From Temnothorax longispinosus (taxonomy: Eukaryota > Arthropoda > Insecta > Hymenoptera > Formicidae): a stretch of 64,000 bases of DNA. Within the stretch, counting starts at the first letter, position 1. The number at the start of each line of letters is the position of its first letter. The notes under the pieces are model-generated. The model was not told where the DNA came from. It saw only the letters and a list, made by a program, of their open reading frames with translations, and did no database searches. This document shows, piece after piece, positions 1-14,636 of the stretch. Location of the stretch: positions 15,681,692 through 15,745,691 of the forward strand of contig NC_092367.1 in NCBI RefSeq assembly GCF_030848805.1. Direction: 5' to 3'. A program made the translations under genes and the position numbers.

Positions 1-3000
1 TTGCCGACATCGGGTAGCATTCGCATATCGATTTCGATGCGCCGACACCCCCTTGAAAGCATTCGTTTTCCTCCTTTCAATATCACGCGCCCCCCGCGTC
101 GTTTTTGTCCGTCGCGTTCGGATGCGCGTCCCTGCATGTGATTCGAACCGCGGATGGAGAACGCGTCGCCGTATCAATCTCTTCCGCCCGACCGTACGTA
201 CCGCGGCCGGAAGTCGAGAGTTATCGTCGGAACGCAAAGACAGTGATGGTCAAAATGGGTCCAACATCGATAGAATATTCTTGCCCTTTTGTCTCTTCGT
301 ATTAAAATAATAACTTTTTTATTCAATATACTATAGATATTGATCATCAACCGATAATATAAAAAAATTGTCATAAAATAACCTTAATATAAATAAAAAT
401 CAATAGATTAATTTTAAATAAAAAGTCAAATGGTAAGATTATCAATTACATTTATATAGCTCTGTTTTTCTTGTAAGATTTCAAAAAATTTCATAGGCCT
501 AGGCCTACAGAATTAATATCATTACTGAGTTCAAAATAAAATTTATAAAATTAAAAGAAAAGTGTTTGCCATTCTAATGTAGTAATATTTTTGGGGTTGA
601 AGTACTGTCTTATCAGTGCGGTGTATAGGTATCGACAGGCGATTGGCGCTAGAATAAAGACATTATTATCTATCTTTTGCGCCAAAGGTGCCTTATTTTC
701 TACTTTTATTCACGCACGCGTTCGTAGGATAATTCCCTACAATCACCGGCAGTTTCACTTTACCCGGCAATCTTCTCGTTTCACGGAATGGACGTGTCGA
801 TATCCTCGGCTTCCAGGTTTTGCCTTCGGCTCAGAATTATAGCCAGAATTCAACGAATATTCAGAGGCACGTACAGCTGAGTTATATATAAACGAAAGCT
901 TCATCGATAACGTTGAATTTGTATCTCTCATCTACTTACTAGTTATTGATTCTTTTTAGATAAAAATCTCCATTGTAAGTCTTCAGCTGTAATCGCTATA
1001 TATGCGTACAAATCGCGAAAGAGATTATCTAAAGTTATATTTTTAATTAGTAAGATAAAAATAGTGTAATAAATCATTCGTTTGCTGTAACGTCCGTATA
1101 TTTCTTTAAATTCAATACTTCTGTATTTCCGTTTCAATTCATGCAATTTTTGTTAGTAGCCAGTGAGCGTGACCAACTCGGAGAAATACCAATTTCGAAG
1201 AGCTTTTGTAAGCACGCACAGCTTCGACTTAACGTCCGAGCGATTTTTCTCGAGAAAGTTGTGAAAGAAACTTGCGCGAAATCTTGTTTCAAGTTAAAAG
1301 AAAAGTTATTTTTAAAAGTTAGTTATTACGAAATGAAAATCTTCACTCCTTTCGCTTTGTGTTCATTTTAAATATTCTATGATTTTTTTAATTTATAGAT
1401 GTTATATATTGTTATATACTATAATTCATTGAATATAATGAAATACAGAAAAATAAACAGTATATAAATAAAAAATGTATAAATTTTTTCCTCTTTTGAA
1501 AAAAGATTATACGTAATTTTAAGCGATGTAATTACATCTCTCTCAAAATATTTAACTCATTATTCTTCATCAAAGCTGAATATCACTGCAGAAATTTGAA
1601 AGAGGCAATCTCAATCGTATCTTCTCATCTCAATTGGGAAGCGCATCGTTCACGGTATGTACCCGTTTGCAAATGAGACGATGATTTCCCAAACTTGATT
1701 CCAGCAAATTGCGCAATAACCAGCTTCGTGTAATAACGGACGAGACCTTAGCGGTGTTGGTTGCCAACGCGGTACGGGGGATGAATGCGCAGTAATATGT
1801 CGCGTCTAGTGCATGTGCACGAAAAGTTTTGTCATTCGGCGAAACTTCGCCGAAATGGACGATGTAGGGCGAACCACCGATGAAATTTAATCAACGATAC
1901 ACTCCACCATTCCGCGGTTTACAAGTGCACTGATATTGAAGAGACGAATCGTTGTTTATGTTAGTAGAATGAAGCATCAAAGTATGCGCAAACGATTATT
2001 AAACATATATAACATATTTAGTCATATAAAATAGAATTTAATTATATTTTTGCATTAATAAATTTCACCGATATTTCTCTTTTTATTAATCTTTTCAATA
2101 TAAATAAATACGAATATTTTCACCAAAATTAATAGCGATACTATCGTCTTACCGTTTCTTTAATTTCTAGTTTTTTAGTTATTTCTAGTAATTTTAATAA
2201 CATTTAATTCGACTAAAAGCTTCATCTATAATTTCTCTTTTTATATAAACATATGTATGTTTGATTAGATTAAAATAAAATGAGCACAATTTATAAAGAA
2301 AATTAGGATGGATACAAATAGAAGCTATTATTTTGAAAAAGGCATTTACTTTCAAAATTTGTGACATAATTACTTCTCTTCTGATTTTAATAATCAGTTT
2401 ACTAATTACCGTTATTTTCGTTAATTAAGACATAAAAGTTATCACTTCAGCGCAAAACATATAAAATTAATAGTTCCATCCATTCGTAAATTTATACAAA
2501 CACGATTTAGCGTATTTCTGGATGAAAGAATTTGATCCATTGACAGCGACGCGTATCGTTGTTTCATCTCGAATTGAATTGATACATGGAAAATAAAAAT
2601 ATATAGATACTTTTCTTGCAGTATTTTATTTCGCGAAAATGTGTATCGACTGGATAGTCTGTATATAAATTGCGCTTGAAACCGTTAATACCTTTAAAAT
2701 CCATGTAATCTCTACAGAAAACCTCGTTCGCGTTTATTTTCGCGGGGTAAAGCAAAAGCACTCGATTCAGTGGCTTTGAAAAGGTCTGTGTGCTCAGGGT
2801 TCGTATAGAACGAATCAATCCGATGGAAAAAGGGTAATTTCTTTTTTGTTTTGACAATAAATATTGTCGGAATGCGGCGGGTGCCATGAAACGAAACGAA
2901 ATCACGCACCGGTCGGGCGCGTAAAGCGCATCAAACTCGGAAGAGCGATTCCAAGGATCCTGATGAAGATCCTTAGCTTTACCGGTCCTCACTTCGATTT

Positions 3001-3314
3001 AATTGACTGTGTCCCGGTAGGATTATCCGCAGGATTTTAGGTTCGCCCGCCTTAATCCACACATTAAAGTCAATCCGGGTTCATCTCATGCACGACACTG
3101 ACATAAAACACACACGAAGCTGTGCGGCTTGTAGACATTTCCATTACGGATAGAACAGATTGACGATACGGAGACAATCATTATGGTTCTACGTGATTGT
3201 CTCGTAGATTAACCCTTCTGTTTCAAACTGTTCTACGCCATCAAAGTAATGAAGGTACTCTTATTAACCTATCGTATCCTACTTTAATTATAAATTTTCG
3301 AAAGACACTAAAGA

Positions 3315-3528
3315 TACACGGAGAAAATTTTATAGTAAATATTACTATGGTGTCGCACTAGCTGCGGACCATCGAGGAATTTTAAGTTAAATTACTATGT
3401 TTATGGTAAAATTACGTTATTTTATCGTTTTTAAAACAATAATTATAGTATTTTAACTTGAAATTCCTCGATGGTCCGCAGCTAGTGCGACACCATAGTA
3501 ATATTTACTATAAAATTTTCTCCGTGTA
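3315..3528. mobile_element. TA-flanked hairpin MITE (CACGGAGA family), copy 1
   Basis: A near-perfect palindrome of about 214 bp. The left arm begins TACACGGAGAAAATTTTATA and the right arm ends with its reverse complement. The arms run about 78-90 bases each, including the motif GTCGCACTAGCTGCGGACCA and its complement, around a short AT-rich centre. The outermost TA on each side fits a TA target-site duplication, as made by Tc1/mariner-type transposases. There is no coding capacity, so it is a non-autonomous element. High arm identity suggests recent insertion. A second element with matching ends lies at 30610-30938. Confidence 0.85.
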
Positions 3529-6500
3529 GAATCCGCAATTCTTTACTCCAGATCTATCATTCTTTTTCGAGAGAAATCACCGTTACATAAAATTACATCC
3601 ACAAAAATTTGCGAACTATTGAAAGAAAAGGTATTAAAGTATTAATTTCTATCTATTAATTGCGTTATTTAAAAAAGTAAATTTAATTGCACACATTTAT
3701 ATATAATATGTTAAATTTTCTATGACGATAGTAATAAATTAAGTTCACATAACATCAACATTATACGCCGAGAACTAATCACTCACTGCAATTAATCCTG
3801 AATTATTATTTATGCATAGATGCCTAATGCTAATTAAATGCAAATACTCTCTCGGAACGATAAAGCCTGCGTTTGACACGCCCTTTATTTTAGACGCAAG
3901 CGTGGAAGCGCAAGATGTCAGACACGTTCAATCATCCGCGGACATTAACCCCCGGACTGCCGGTTCACGGTTGTTGCACCTCGCAATTCGTTGCACCGGG
4001 AGCGCCCTATCACATGTAACGTTACAGACACGCGATGCATTTTATGAATGAAGCCGGCTCGCGCACAGGTTTATGCGGGACCCCGGCTAAAGCTATATGG
4101 CCTTCTTCGTGGAGAAAAGTACGCGATTCACTTGAAACGGAGGCTCTCTCTTTCTTCCTCCTCCCTTTTACGACTGCACCCAACTACGATATTGACTTTT
4201 GCCCGCCCTTCTGAGAGCCATTCCGCATTGTTTCTCCAAGCGTTTCCGCGAGAGCGATTCGTGTAATATTTACGTTTCCTCGCAACGACACCCTTGGTTC
4301 GCAAGTGACAGTTTTAAGCGTCATCTTCGAGGCAACGGCCGAGAAAATGAGTGAGCCGACTCGAAGAATTTTACCTCACGAGAGCTGCCTCTTAAAGCTC
4401 AAGCGTTTTATAGCGAGATTTACCAAGTGTATAACGACATATAGGTATCACCTGACGAGCGAGAATTTACGCGAGAAATGCATAAATCGAAAACTGTGCC
4501 GAGCCGAACCAGATTTGAATCATCAAAAAGCAGTAATCATAAAACAGCAGTATAAAAAGATAGTAAAATCGTGATAGTGACCATGTTGCGTCACATCGTT
4601 TTTCCCCACGTAAAAAAAATCAAATAAACAAATAATCATAGAAAATATTATAAGATAAACACAAAAAGTTGATTCTCTCTAATATAATGTAATACTCTCT
4701 CTTCTTTTATTAGGTTTTATTTCATATAAAAATAGAAAATTGTAAAATCGCTATATAAAATGTTGGGTGATTATTGCGTCAAAATTAATTTTGTCATATT
4801 AAGGCTTATAATTACTGTTTTGAGATTGATAATAGTGGTGAACTTTAACGGAGCGGCCTGTAATATGAGCGACGCAACGAGAAATTTCGAGGCAACCGGC
4901 GCGGAAAGGAAATTCATTAGCACGCTCGCGCCTTTAAGGCGAGCTCTTCACGCGAGCTTCTCGAACCTTAAGAGGTTCGATCCCACCCGACCTTGCCGTT
5001 CAAGTTCGCGTCTTGCTAATGCTATTTACAAGATGCCTCGGGATCATTCGATTGAGAATTCACGATGCGTTTTAATGCTCGTAAAAGGAAGAGCGTTTGA
5101 CAACACCTAAGTTTACGATAGTGCGCTTCTTATGGTGGTAATAGGATCAAGGTAGGGAATTAGTGACGTCGAAGGGAAACGATGGCGAAATAAACACCGC
5201 GGGCACGTGTGTGTGGTGCAACCGCGCGTGCATTGACGGTGCTCATCCCTTGTATTCACGCTCGCGTGAGCATGCGCGCATTGCTTGAGGTGATCGTGCA
5301 CGAGATTGAACGAGGAATTAGGATGTGAAGGGCGGGAGGAAGCCGATTTCCATACGGATGGTTCCCATACACTCGCACACGCACACGTGCGTTCTGCGCA
5401 CGTTCATGTTCTATGGCACTCTCTTATACCCCATGTACCCTTCTTTGTCGTGGTTTCTTAGTGGTTCAGGAACATAACTACTTAGTTTCGGAAACGCCAA
5501 TTACTCGAGCTATTAGTGATTATATTGATTTGACTTTCTATTAATTAATCTTTATAATAGCCTATGCAGATAAAAAAAACACTTTTATTTAATTTAAGGC
5601 AGATTCTATATGTTATCTCTGATTGGAATGGAAATGATTTACTGTAATATATAAATATACAAATTATTTACGAAAAACGACAATTTTAATATAGATACTC
5701 TAATCTATATATTAATTGATATTTTTAGAAAATTTTCTTTGATTAAATGCGTAAATGAGTGAAATTTAAGTAATCTAATTATCTAAGCTTTTTTTCTGGG
5801 AGTGTTACGTCACTGTTGTGATTCTTTCTCCTCTCCCTTATTGTTCCTCGTCCTTTATTGTCACTCCCACGAACCTTCGCAAACCAGAATTTCGCCCCAG
5901 CGGCATAAGCAAATAACGTGTTTATGCATTTGCATGATGCTTCCGTAACGCGAACCACCCCAGCGAAGCTCGTTGCGCAGAACGGCGAGGTACGAGACGA
6001 GGCGTATTTGTAATCCGAAACCGCCGACTCCCAAACGGCATCCACCGCCGGAATGGATTTTACGTCCATGGAACGCGCGATTACACGTCGTTGCGAAATT
6101 AATAGGCATGCATTTGAACACGAACGAGCTTAGTCGTCCATTGCCAGTATCTCATAATTTTTTTTAATTTGCTTTCAACAAGCATACAATATAAAAGGAA
6201 ATTTTTCAAAAGAAATAAACAATAAATATAAACACTTCAACAAAGAAAAATGTAATATAACAAACGTGTTGAACGATGTGTTAAAAATATTGTATAAAAA
6301 TTAATTGGATGCACACAAGTAATTTACTATGCTATGTTAAAACGACTTGCTGTTATGTGCTGTAGAATGCTCGATACTGAAGAATTTCTACATGGACGCT
6401 TCATTTCTATCACGTTCGTTTACTACTTGAATAAATTGTTGATTATAACGGGAAGTGATTTATTAAAACATTTTTTTGCCAGTAAAAAATTCCGTGCTAA

Positions 6501-9500
6501 GGCAGTTAATGCATTATGTATACGGGTAAAATGTGGTGTCGCAAAGTCATCGAGCTTACAAAATGCTATAATAGTTTTTAAAGCATCATGCATTAATCAT
6601 ATGTAAATAGGGCAATGATTGAAAGATAATGCCATTGTATTACGACGGTGTATAGATGTACCTCTACTACTGCGCGATGGAACACACATTATTTTTTGGT
6701 CAATTTTTAATCAACTACACATATGGTCAGTTTGTACGATGTTTATAAAATTGTATACTCCAAAACTGTAACGCATCTTATCATTCTCTTTAAAAATTTC
6801 ACATTTCTAACATTTTGCGAGCCATTTCGTGTAAAAGACAAATTGCCATAAAATCGGACTCATCTATCTCAATGAAACGCACCGCTATTTGTTGTAACGG
6901 GATCTTGGGATTATCGTCATTATCGTTGTTAACATCGTCATCGGCATCATTAAGCCAAAAGCGTGTGTCGTTTGCGGCTTAACAGCAACATACAACCCTC
7001 CTCACGCGATCCCCGACTTCGATTTTACGAGCGGATTGTCACGCGGATAAGATTAAATATGAAGCAAAACGAGAGAGATAAGGTGCAACGTAAAAGAGCA
7101 AAGTGACGCTTTTTCCTTCTCTCACACAATCTAAATTAATCTGGAATAGATATTTTCCAATATATATGATACTAATTTGTATTAGGATAAAAATTATTTA
7201 ACTTGATTGCTTAAGGAATCCAAAAATTCTTTTTTACTATTTTGAACTCTCTCCAAGGGGGGAGGGGGGCTCAGAAAGGTCCTCTCATCCAAAAGGGAAA
7301 GAAGAACCAGAAGGGCCAGAGAAGGCCCTTTACAGATGTACAAAGCCGCGCGTTTTCAGTTCAAATTTCATAAGGGAGAGTACACGAAGCATCGAAAAGT
7401 CGCTTTGCATACCTATATGCAAAGCTGCGCAAGTTAGATCAGCGCAAAATTTTCAGTGCGATGAGATTTATTTGATGTAAGAATGATAATTATTTTATGA
7501 ACGTAGCGACATTTAATTCCTATTTTTAATAAGTAAACCGCGTTTTACCTATTTCAATAAATATAAAGCCATTACCTTAATTGGGTTTATGGGTTATTAT
7601 AATCGGAAATTAAACGCAGAGTAACAATAATAAATTCTAATAATCATAGGTTTAGTATCTTTTTAGAGTCACTTGTAGCCATTGGATATTGAAAAATATT
7701 GCAATGATGTGCGGCTCGCTTCAGTACTTGCTCGTTTGAGAGTTGCTAAATGTATGATAGCGTTTGTGGCTTCCACGTATATGAAACAACGTTAAATAAT
7801 AAAATATGCTAGTCGCGCTCCAGCAACTGTTATACGAAGCATATTTAACATTTTATAATATTCACGCTAAATTTTTGACAACTTAAATATAAGTTGTTTA
7901 TTTTCGAATTGAGAGTTACAGTCTATTCGCAGTTTCACATTTTTAACCCAATCGTGTCATCGATGTCGCGCAATGCAACATTCTATTTCAAAAGCCCGAT
8001 GACAAGTTTGCACGTAAAGTGCAAAAAAGATCGGCTTGCATTTTACAGTATGCGCAAACGGACTCGTCCACAATGTCACCCTTACTAACAGCGCTGGGAA
8101 AACACGAAAATATTCGTAATGCAGCTCCGTAAAAAGCTTGGAACATAATCATCCAGAGAAAGAAAATTGAATTGAATATTGGATAATACAACATCGCTGA
8201 AATGTATAGACTATGTAGAGCATAATGCAAAATATCATTTGCATTATAAATCTAGAATATCTTTACTTTTACAAAAGTATAACTATGAGAATTGCAATCT
8301 AATATTAAAACGTCTGCTTTTTAATTCAAAAACTAAGACGTTGTACTTTAGATTCAAAAGGAATTCTTCTTAACCTGCAAAACTGCAATATTTATAAAAC
8401 GTTTGTATAAGCATCATACTTGAGTAAAAGCTATGCGTTCATCTTTTATGATCTACGTGCAGTAACAAAATCGCAAGTATATACGTCACAGATTGCGAAA
8501 TTGCATGTCTCTTGAAAGATTACAGAAATCTTTTTCGGTATAAGTTGGCGTGCCATTTCCACGTGCTTTCGCGTGCAAGTGTTATATCTCACGACAGAAT
8601 TTAATGAGGTCCTCCCTGCAGGCGAGAGGTGAATTTCGCTTTAGTTTTAATAGCCCGATGCGGAAATTACCTTTGATATTTTATCTCTTTATTTAATAAT
8701 ATAATTAATTCGATATTTTTATTTCTGCACGTCAAGCGCACTCACGCTCTCCTCCCACACAGTCTATCGGATATTCAAGTGCAGAAGTAGATATAAAATA
8801 CAGGCAATTTAATTTGTAAATTTTCAAAATTTGTTACAAGAGTCGGCTTATAATTCAGAATAATCTTCAAATAAATAAATTCGATAATAATAAAAAATAT
8901 CGCTTACAGAAAAATTTCATTAATGTTTAATTATATATTTCTTTTGGTGTGTTTCGAGTTTTGGATTTAAATAGAATATACGTTAATAATTAAATGCATT
9001 GTAATTACATATAAGAGATTGTCAATTACGCAAAATTGTTTTTCAAGAAAACACTTGAAACTATTTGCTCACCGATAAAAATTTTACGTCCTTCTGATGT
9101 TCCCTATATGATGGGAATGGAGGCGAGCAAATTTCGCAGCTACCACGTGCATTCCCATTCTCAGTATATGCATGTGCGAACCTCTACCGAGCCTATAAGC
9201 CTTGTGCAAATGCGAGTACACGCGCGTGTCAATGTGCATAACACTTGGTATTACTGCACATCAGCGGTACGGCGTGACTGCGCATCCGTTTGCTTAGCCA
9301 CGACTGTTAATTTCGTCGGCATATTGAGCATATTTGAGCGTATACGATGTCTACCGTCCAACGTTAAATGATTGGCCAATCCGAAAGGTTAAACATTGAC
9401 TCTGTCGCGGGTGTCCATACCTACAGTCGTTCTTGTCACCTTCCTCTCGTTTTCTCTCTCACGTTGGCGTCACGTACGAAAGCGATTGCCACAGTAGTTA

Positions 9501-10803
9501 TTATTACATTTACAATAATTATAATATTAAACGGTGTTCTCGGTACCGCGCGCGTGAAGGGCGGAATTATTTGACATCTGAATGTCATATGAAAATTCTG
9601 TATGTATGCCTATCGAATGAAACGATCGCTCCTCACTGTCCTACTAACTAAAAGCGTTATTCTCGGACCCTCTTTTAGCCAGAACTTTAATAAAAACTCC
9701 GCAAATGGCAGCGAATCATGAAAGTTCGGATAGAAAGGAAGGAATCTCAACGTTAAATTACATAAAATTACATATGGCAATCTGTGTGCCTTTTTGCCGC
9801 ATACCCTATCCTTTCGAATCGTCTCTCGCCGATCCTTTTATTACTTTTTATTACCTTCTCTGCGATCCTAGAAGCCCTCGAAGAGTTATAATTGCTAGCG
9901 GGAGAACGCGGAAAATCGCTGTCTTCGCCGCCCACCATGAGCTTTTTCACGATCGGTGAAACTTATCGCTCGTTATTACTCGCATTCCACCGTTTGGACC
10001 GTAATTAGACCAGATGCTTCAAGAATTACGATGGTTCGATGTCCAAGAATGCGTCAGAAATGCTCTTTCCGCGCGATTGAAAATTGTTTTAAAGCGTAAA
10101 TATCAAATATTTGAAATAACGTTATTATTAAACATGAAACAGTTTCATATTTGATCATTAATTCTATATTATCGCAAGATTAAAACGAAATACATATTCT
10201 ATCAATTTTATAATATAGAAATTAACAATTGCACAATATTAATATTAATGAGAGACTGAATTTATGTAAAGGACGCAAAAGTCAATCTATGAGAAATAAT
10301 TGATTTCGTTTGTTGTTTTTTTTTTCGTTGCAAACAATTAGAAGGAAGCAAATATCAAACAATAAGTTTCGGCGCTCTTTTGCAAATTAAATTCTGATAC
10401 CAAACAATTTAATTTACAGTTTGCGGTATGCGCGCTCATTGCACAAAACGTTTATTAAAGCTCACGATTTCATTAAGCAAAAGAGTAAACTTATCGAAGC
10501 CATTAGCTTAATACTGAACTCAAGTTTCGAGTGATCCTCGTAATTGAATCGCGTGCGCGCGAATGCCTTTATATCGAGTGTATCTTCGCGCTCGTCGTTA
10601 TAATTAAATCAAACAGTTGCTTTTATATTCGCTGGTCGAGGCTAATTTCTCCGCGATGCGATAGCAGAATTTATTCGATTGCTAGTAATTTTCATATTAA
10701 ATAGCGCGATGGACTGTAACCTGGCAGATGACCGATATTCAAATTGCACGCCAGCTAATGAATCATATCATCCCGCAATCTCATCAGACATCTCATTAAC
10801 ATG

Positions 10804-10933
10804 TAGAGGACGGGAAGCCTATTTTTAGGCTCCACGGGACTCGCTTAGTTTTCATAGTATACCATTTTAACACATATATGGAAGTTATAAATAAAAATCA
10901 TAAAAAGTCATGAAAAAACTTGCCCGTCCTCTA
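10804..10933. mobile_element. Small TA-flanked inverted-repeat element
   Basis: About 130 bp bounded by the inverted repeats TAGAGGACGGG and CCCGTCCTCTA, with TA at both outer ends. The interior is AT-rich and non-coding. The left end also carries a short internal palindrome (AGCCTATTTTTAGGCT). Size, TIRs and TA flanks fit a non-autonomous MITE. The TIRs are short, so confidence is moderate. Confidence 0.6.
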
Positions 10934-12101
10934 AAGGTTAAATTTGTTCTTTATAAGCGCCGTTGAATGTGCACGAACATTCATTCATTATGCTATCAAT
11001 AACGTATAAGTCGAAGCAATTTAGATTTGTTATGCTTCGTTTAAATGTGTATCAAGTGCAATTTATATATCTATTCTCCCTAAAATATTTTAAGTAATGT
11101 ATTTTCTCTTTTGAGTAAAATATAGATAGAGTTAGAACAAAATAAAATGTGCATTTTGGGAATAAAATCAGAAATAAATTTTTGTTAGAATTTATAAAAT
11201 TTTGTTGCTAATTTGATCTCTAACATTGTAAATGAAAGGGGAAAAACGATCATAATGTCCATCCAGAGTACTTTCGAGAAAAATATATTTTAAGTTTCAA
11301 GACATTAGATATCTTATTGAAAAAAGTACTAACAGTGAATATCGGAATGCATATATAGTATTTACTTGTTAGTGTTTACATTGTATGTTAGACTCTGATG
11401 GACTTCTTCTCACAAGTGCGTGGGCTATTATATATCGTTTTATTTCTATATATTTTATATAATTCCGAAATATACTTTTTAATTAATTATTTATTAATTT
11501 TTAATTTATTATTTATTCTTAAAATTTTTATTGTGACGGGAAATTAATTTCTTTCATAAATAATTAAATTACACCATTATAAATGTATTATTGCGTATCT
11601 ATTTTAGTCATAAAGTTATCTCCCTTCTTTGAAACTTACTACTGTAAAGAAAATTTGATATTTTCAAAGAATAATCACGTGTATAACGCCACGAATATGT
11701 CTGCCTCGTGAAAAATTACGTGGAAGACTATATGCGGTCTTGTGTATTCTCAAAATAGCCTGTCATTGAAGCTTCGTCGCCTGTAAGAGAGGGTTCGTTT
11801 CGAGCTCAAGAGGTGCACAACCCTTCGACGAGGTCATTCGCGCGTATACAATGGATAAAGAAAGTATATCATGACTTGTAGATAGCCTTTAATGTACCAC
11901 GGTAATTAAACTCACACGTCTCGTATAATATATTAGATAGACGTAAAAGATAAAAGAAAACAGGATATAACGTAACATCTTTTCAAACAAAATATGATAA
12001 AGTAAATTTACGAGAAACGTAAGAAAAATATTTATTAAAAAAAAAATTAAGTTATGGAAATACTTTCTCTGCGCATTAACAAATATTCTGTCATTTTTCA
12101 G

Positions 12102-12224
12102 AGCACACATGCAAAGATTTTCGATGCACTCTGAATGAATTCTGCATCGAGACGGATCTCCTTTGTGACGGCGTGAATCACTGTGGCGATGGATCTGATG
12201 AGGCCACTTCCACCCTTTGTGCCA
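12102..12224 (+). CDS. LDL-receptor class A exon of a membrane protein gene
   Basis: A 123 nt exon preceded by the acceptor TCATTTTTCAG and followed by the donor A|GTGAGT. Both junctions are phase 1. The reading frame gives one LDLa module with the six-cysteine spacing: CKDFRC, then [18 protein letters not shown] and a final TLC. LDLa modules are extracellular calcium-binding folds used in ligand or protein binding. The calcium-ligand core DG..C.DGSDE is visible, but the residue before the fourth-group cysteine is His where Asp is usual. The symmetric 1-1 phase is typical of shuffled extracellular modules. It joins in frame to the transmembrane exon at 14637. A CUB-LDLa-TM receptor such as Neto is one possibility, but upstream domains are not visible, so I leave the gene unnamed. 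Confidence 0.85.
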
Positions 12225-14636
12225 GTGAGTTCTAATTACTACAAGTTTATTATTCTTTCGAGACTTGATCTTTTGCTATTAACAATTTTAAACGTAGAAG
12301 TTTAAACTCAGGTGTTGAAAATTAATGTTAGCTGACATTAGAATAAAAATATTAGAAAAATAATAATTACAAAATAATAGATTTATAATCTGTCTATCCT
12401 AATTAGAACAGTTTATCGTTGATGACGCTGTATTGTATATTATTATTTTGAATGCTAGTAATTAACATTACAGACGGTAATGATATGCTAGTTAACATGA
12501 AATCAATATGTTCGCCATCAAGGTGTATATCAAGGAACTATGTATACGTATCTTTTAAGACACGCTATATTTAATGAGCAAAGCGATTTAGATCGTAAAG
12601 ATATAATCTCGCATGATTTAGTATGATTACTCATACGTTAGTTTCAAAAATGTAATGAAAAAATGTAAATTTCAAAAATATTTTACCAGCAAAAGTTAGT
12701 TGTAAATAACTTTAATTCGGGAATGAAATGGTTAAAATGAGATAAATTTGTACAATTCATAAATCTCATTTACAGAAATATAAAGGTTTCATAAAGTATG
12801 GTGAGCACGTGTATATATTATGTGTCGGTAATAATTTTATTTATTAAATTTCGCGTAATTTATGGAAAGCAAGATTTAATTTCTTTCATTGATAAACTCA
12901 GAGTTTCTATTTTTTTTTCACCTCGCGGATAATTACGGTTATATACGGTATACCGATAATTTACCGAGCGTTGTATAACGATAAAATTGATTTCCCTGAT
13001 TTTTGTACGTGTGTGAAAATTGTTACAATTTTGTAGGAGAGAAACGGTTGTAAATGCGCGCGAACCAAATTTACATAACATTTATGTTAATGGTTGAAGG
13101 TACGCATGCGTCGACATCTGAAAAGGTTAATTGCCGTGTATTCATTACATATCCAAGAGTAACTCGCAATAGCGGCAGAGTAAATTACAAACTTGTCGCA
13201 TAATGCTTGCGCTCGCAGGAATTTAGCATATTCTATAGATATATTTTGTTAATTCGCCATATTCCTGTCACAATTTCCGACTTCAATTAGCAAACAATTA
13301 ATTTCCATCATTTCCCGGCTTATAACAACGAGCAATATTACGTAAACAATATATAAAAATATATACCTAGATTTCAAATAACTTTTAAAGATGCATGTCA
13401 CTTATATGTCAAAATAATAGGATAAAGCTGAAATTTACAGAGATTGTGCACTTTATATCCCAAAAACCTGTGTTAAATTTGCGATCGATTGTCCGATCCG
13501 TTTCTGAGATATTTGCTTTAAAAGTTACAGAAATTGTATATATATAGATATATACTTCCCATGTAAATATCATAATATGTATCTCTGCTCATGTACGGTA
13601 AAAATGAATGAAAGTTTTATGGTACACTTCTATGACATCGAGAATTGCAATTACGGTTTTTTAAGATTTTCTGGGTTATATTTTTTTTCAATTTTTTAAT
13701 AATTTATTTAAACAATATCAAGTACAAAAATGGGACAAAATTGCGATTTTTACGCTTTTTCTGTCCCAATGATACCATGTTGTTTATGAATAATTTCTGA
13801 GACTAGCTCTACACTGTTTAATCAAGAAAACAAAATTATGCTACATATAGCTATCTGACATACATCTTTAAATGCGAGTTATTAAAGGATGCAGCGTAAC
13901 TACTGGGTCATAATTCTTTAACAATTCTGAAAAAGTTCGCGAAATTTATTATTTACGTGTATGTAGCTTTCTCTGTTATTTTATGCATCGTACACTACGA
14001 GCAACCATATCGTTTACTTTACTACTATCGTAACGATCATCGATTCATTCAAAAATTAATGCCGGCCATAAAATTTTTTATTACTCACGTTATTTACGGA
14101 TATCGTGGGTTATAACGGTAAAACATGAAGTACATATTGCTATATCGATTTCCTGATTCGACGGAAGTGCACGCGTGTCAGGTCAGATCTTTGATGAAAC
14201 GCGTTTAATTATCAAGTATTTGCGCTTTAACAAGAAGTTCACTCTGTCTTTTTCAATTTTCTTTTTATTATCTTTTGTGATGCATTGTTTACTACAAAGA
14301 AAAGAATCTCTTTTCTAATAAAAGTTGATGAAAATCGAAACTGTGCAGATATCTCGTTTTATAAAGTTGATTAAAGTTATAAAAGACAGTTATATTACGC
14401 TGTGTAACTTTTATTATGTAATATTTTTCTCACGCGTTTAGATAACATCTTTTTCCGTATTTTTTATAATGGCTTTAATTTATAAATTAATAAGGTTAAT
14501 TAATTTTACAGAATTATTTAATAATTGCCACATTTTCCCCCTTACCATTTTTATTACACTTCGATCAATTTGAAGCATCTCTGTTTTTTGAAATTAAACT
14601 TTTATGAGATTTAATGTATTTTTATTGTAACTTCAG
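12225..14636 (+). other. Intron between LDLa and transmembrane exons
   Basis: A 2.4 kb AT-rich intron with a GTGAGT donor and a TTATTGTAACTTCAG acceptor. I see no embedded gene. A stretch around 13.4-13.8 kb (phrases such as GATCCGTTTCTGAGATAT and GGGACAAAATTGCG) has the look of a dispersed insect repeat, but I cannot name it or set its bounds. Confidence 0.6.

Larger units (their letters stand above)
1..12101. other. AT-rich non-coding stretch upstream of the LDLa exon
   Basis: No open frame here resembles a known protein family, and no exon with matching splice sites was recognised on either strand. The stretch alternates AT-rich sequence with moderately CpG-rich patches (for example near 1.74-1.9, 3.9-4.2, 5.1-5.4 and 5.9-6.1 kb). 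Two hairpin elements, listed separately, lie in it. Further upstream exons of the LDLa membrane-protein gene could lie here or beyond the left edge of the window. I could not identify them. Confidence 0.5.

Noticed and set aside
2564..2992. 142-residue minus-strand frame
   Set aside because: Starts and ends in AT-rich sequence; composition like translated non-coding DNA; no motif.
5779..6167. Overlapping frames on both strands
   Set aside because: GC-rich patch; mutually overlapping frames with no recognisable motif or splice context.
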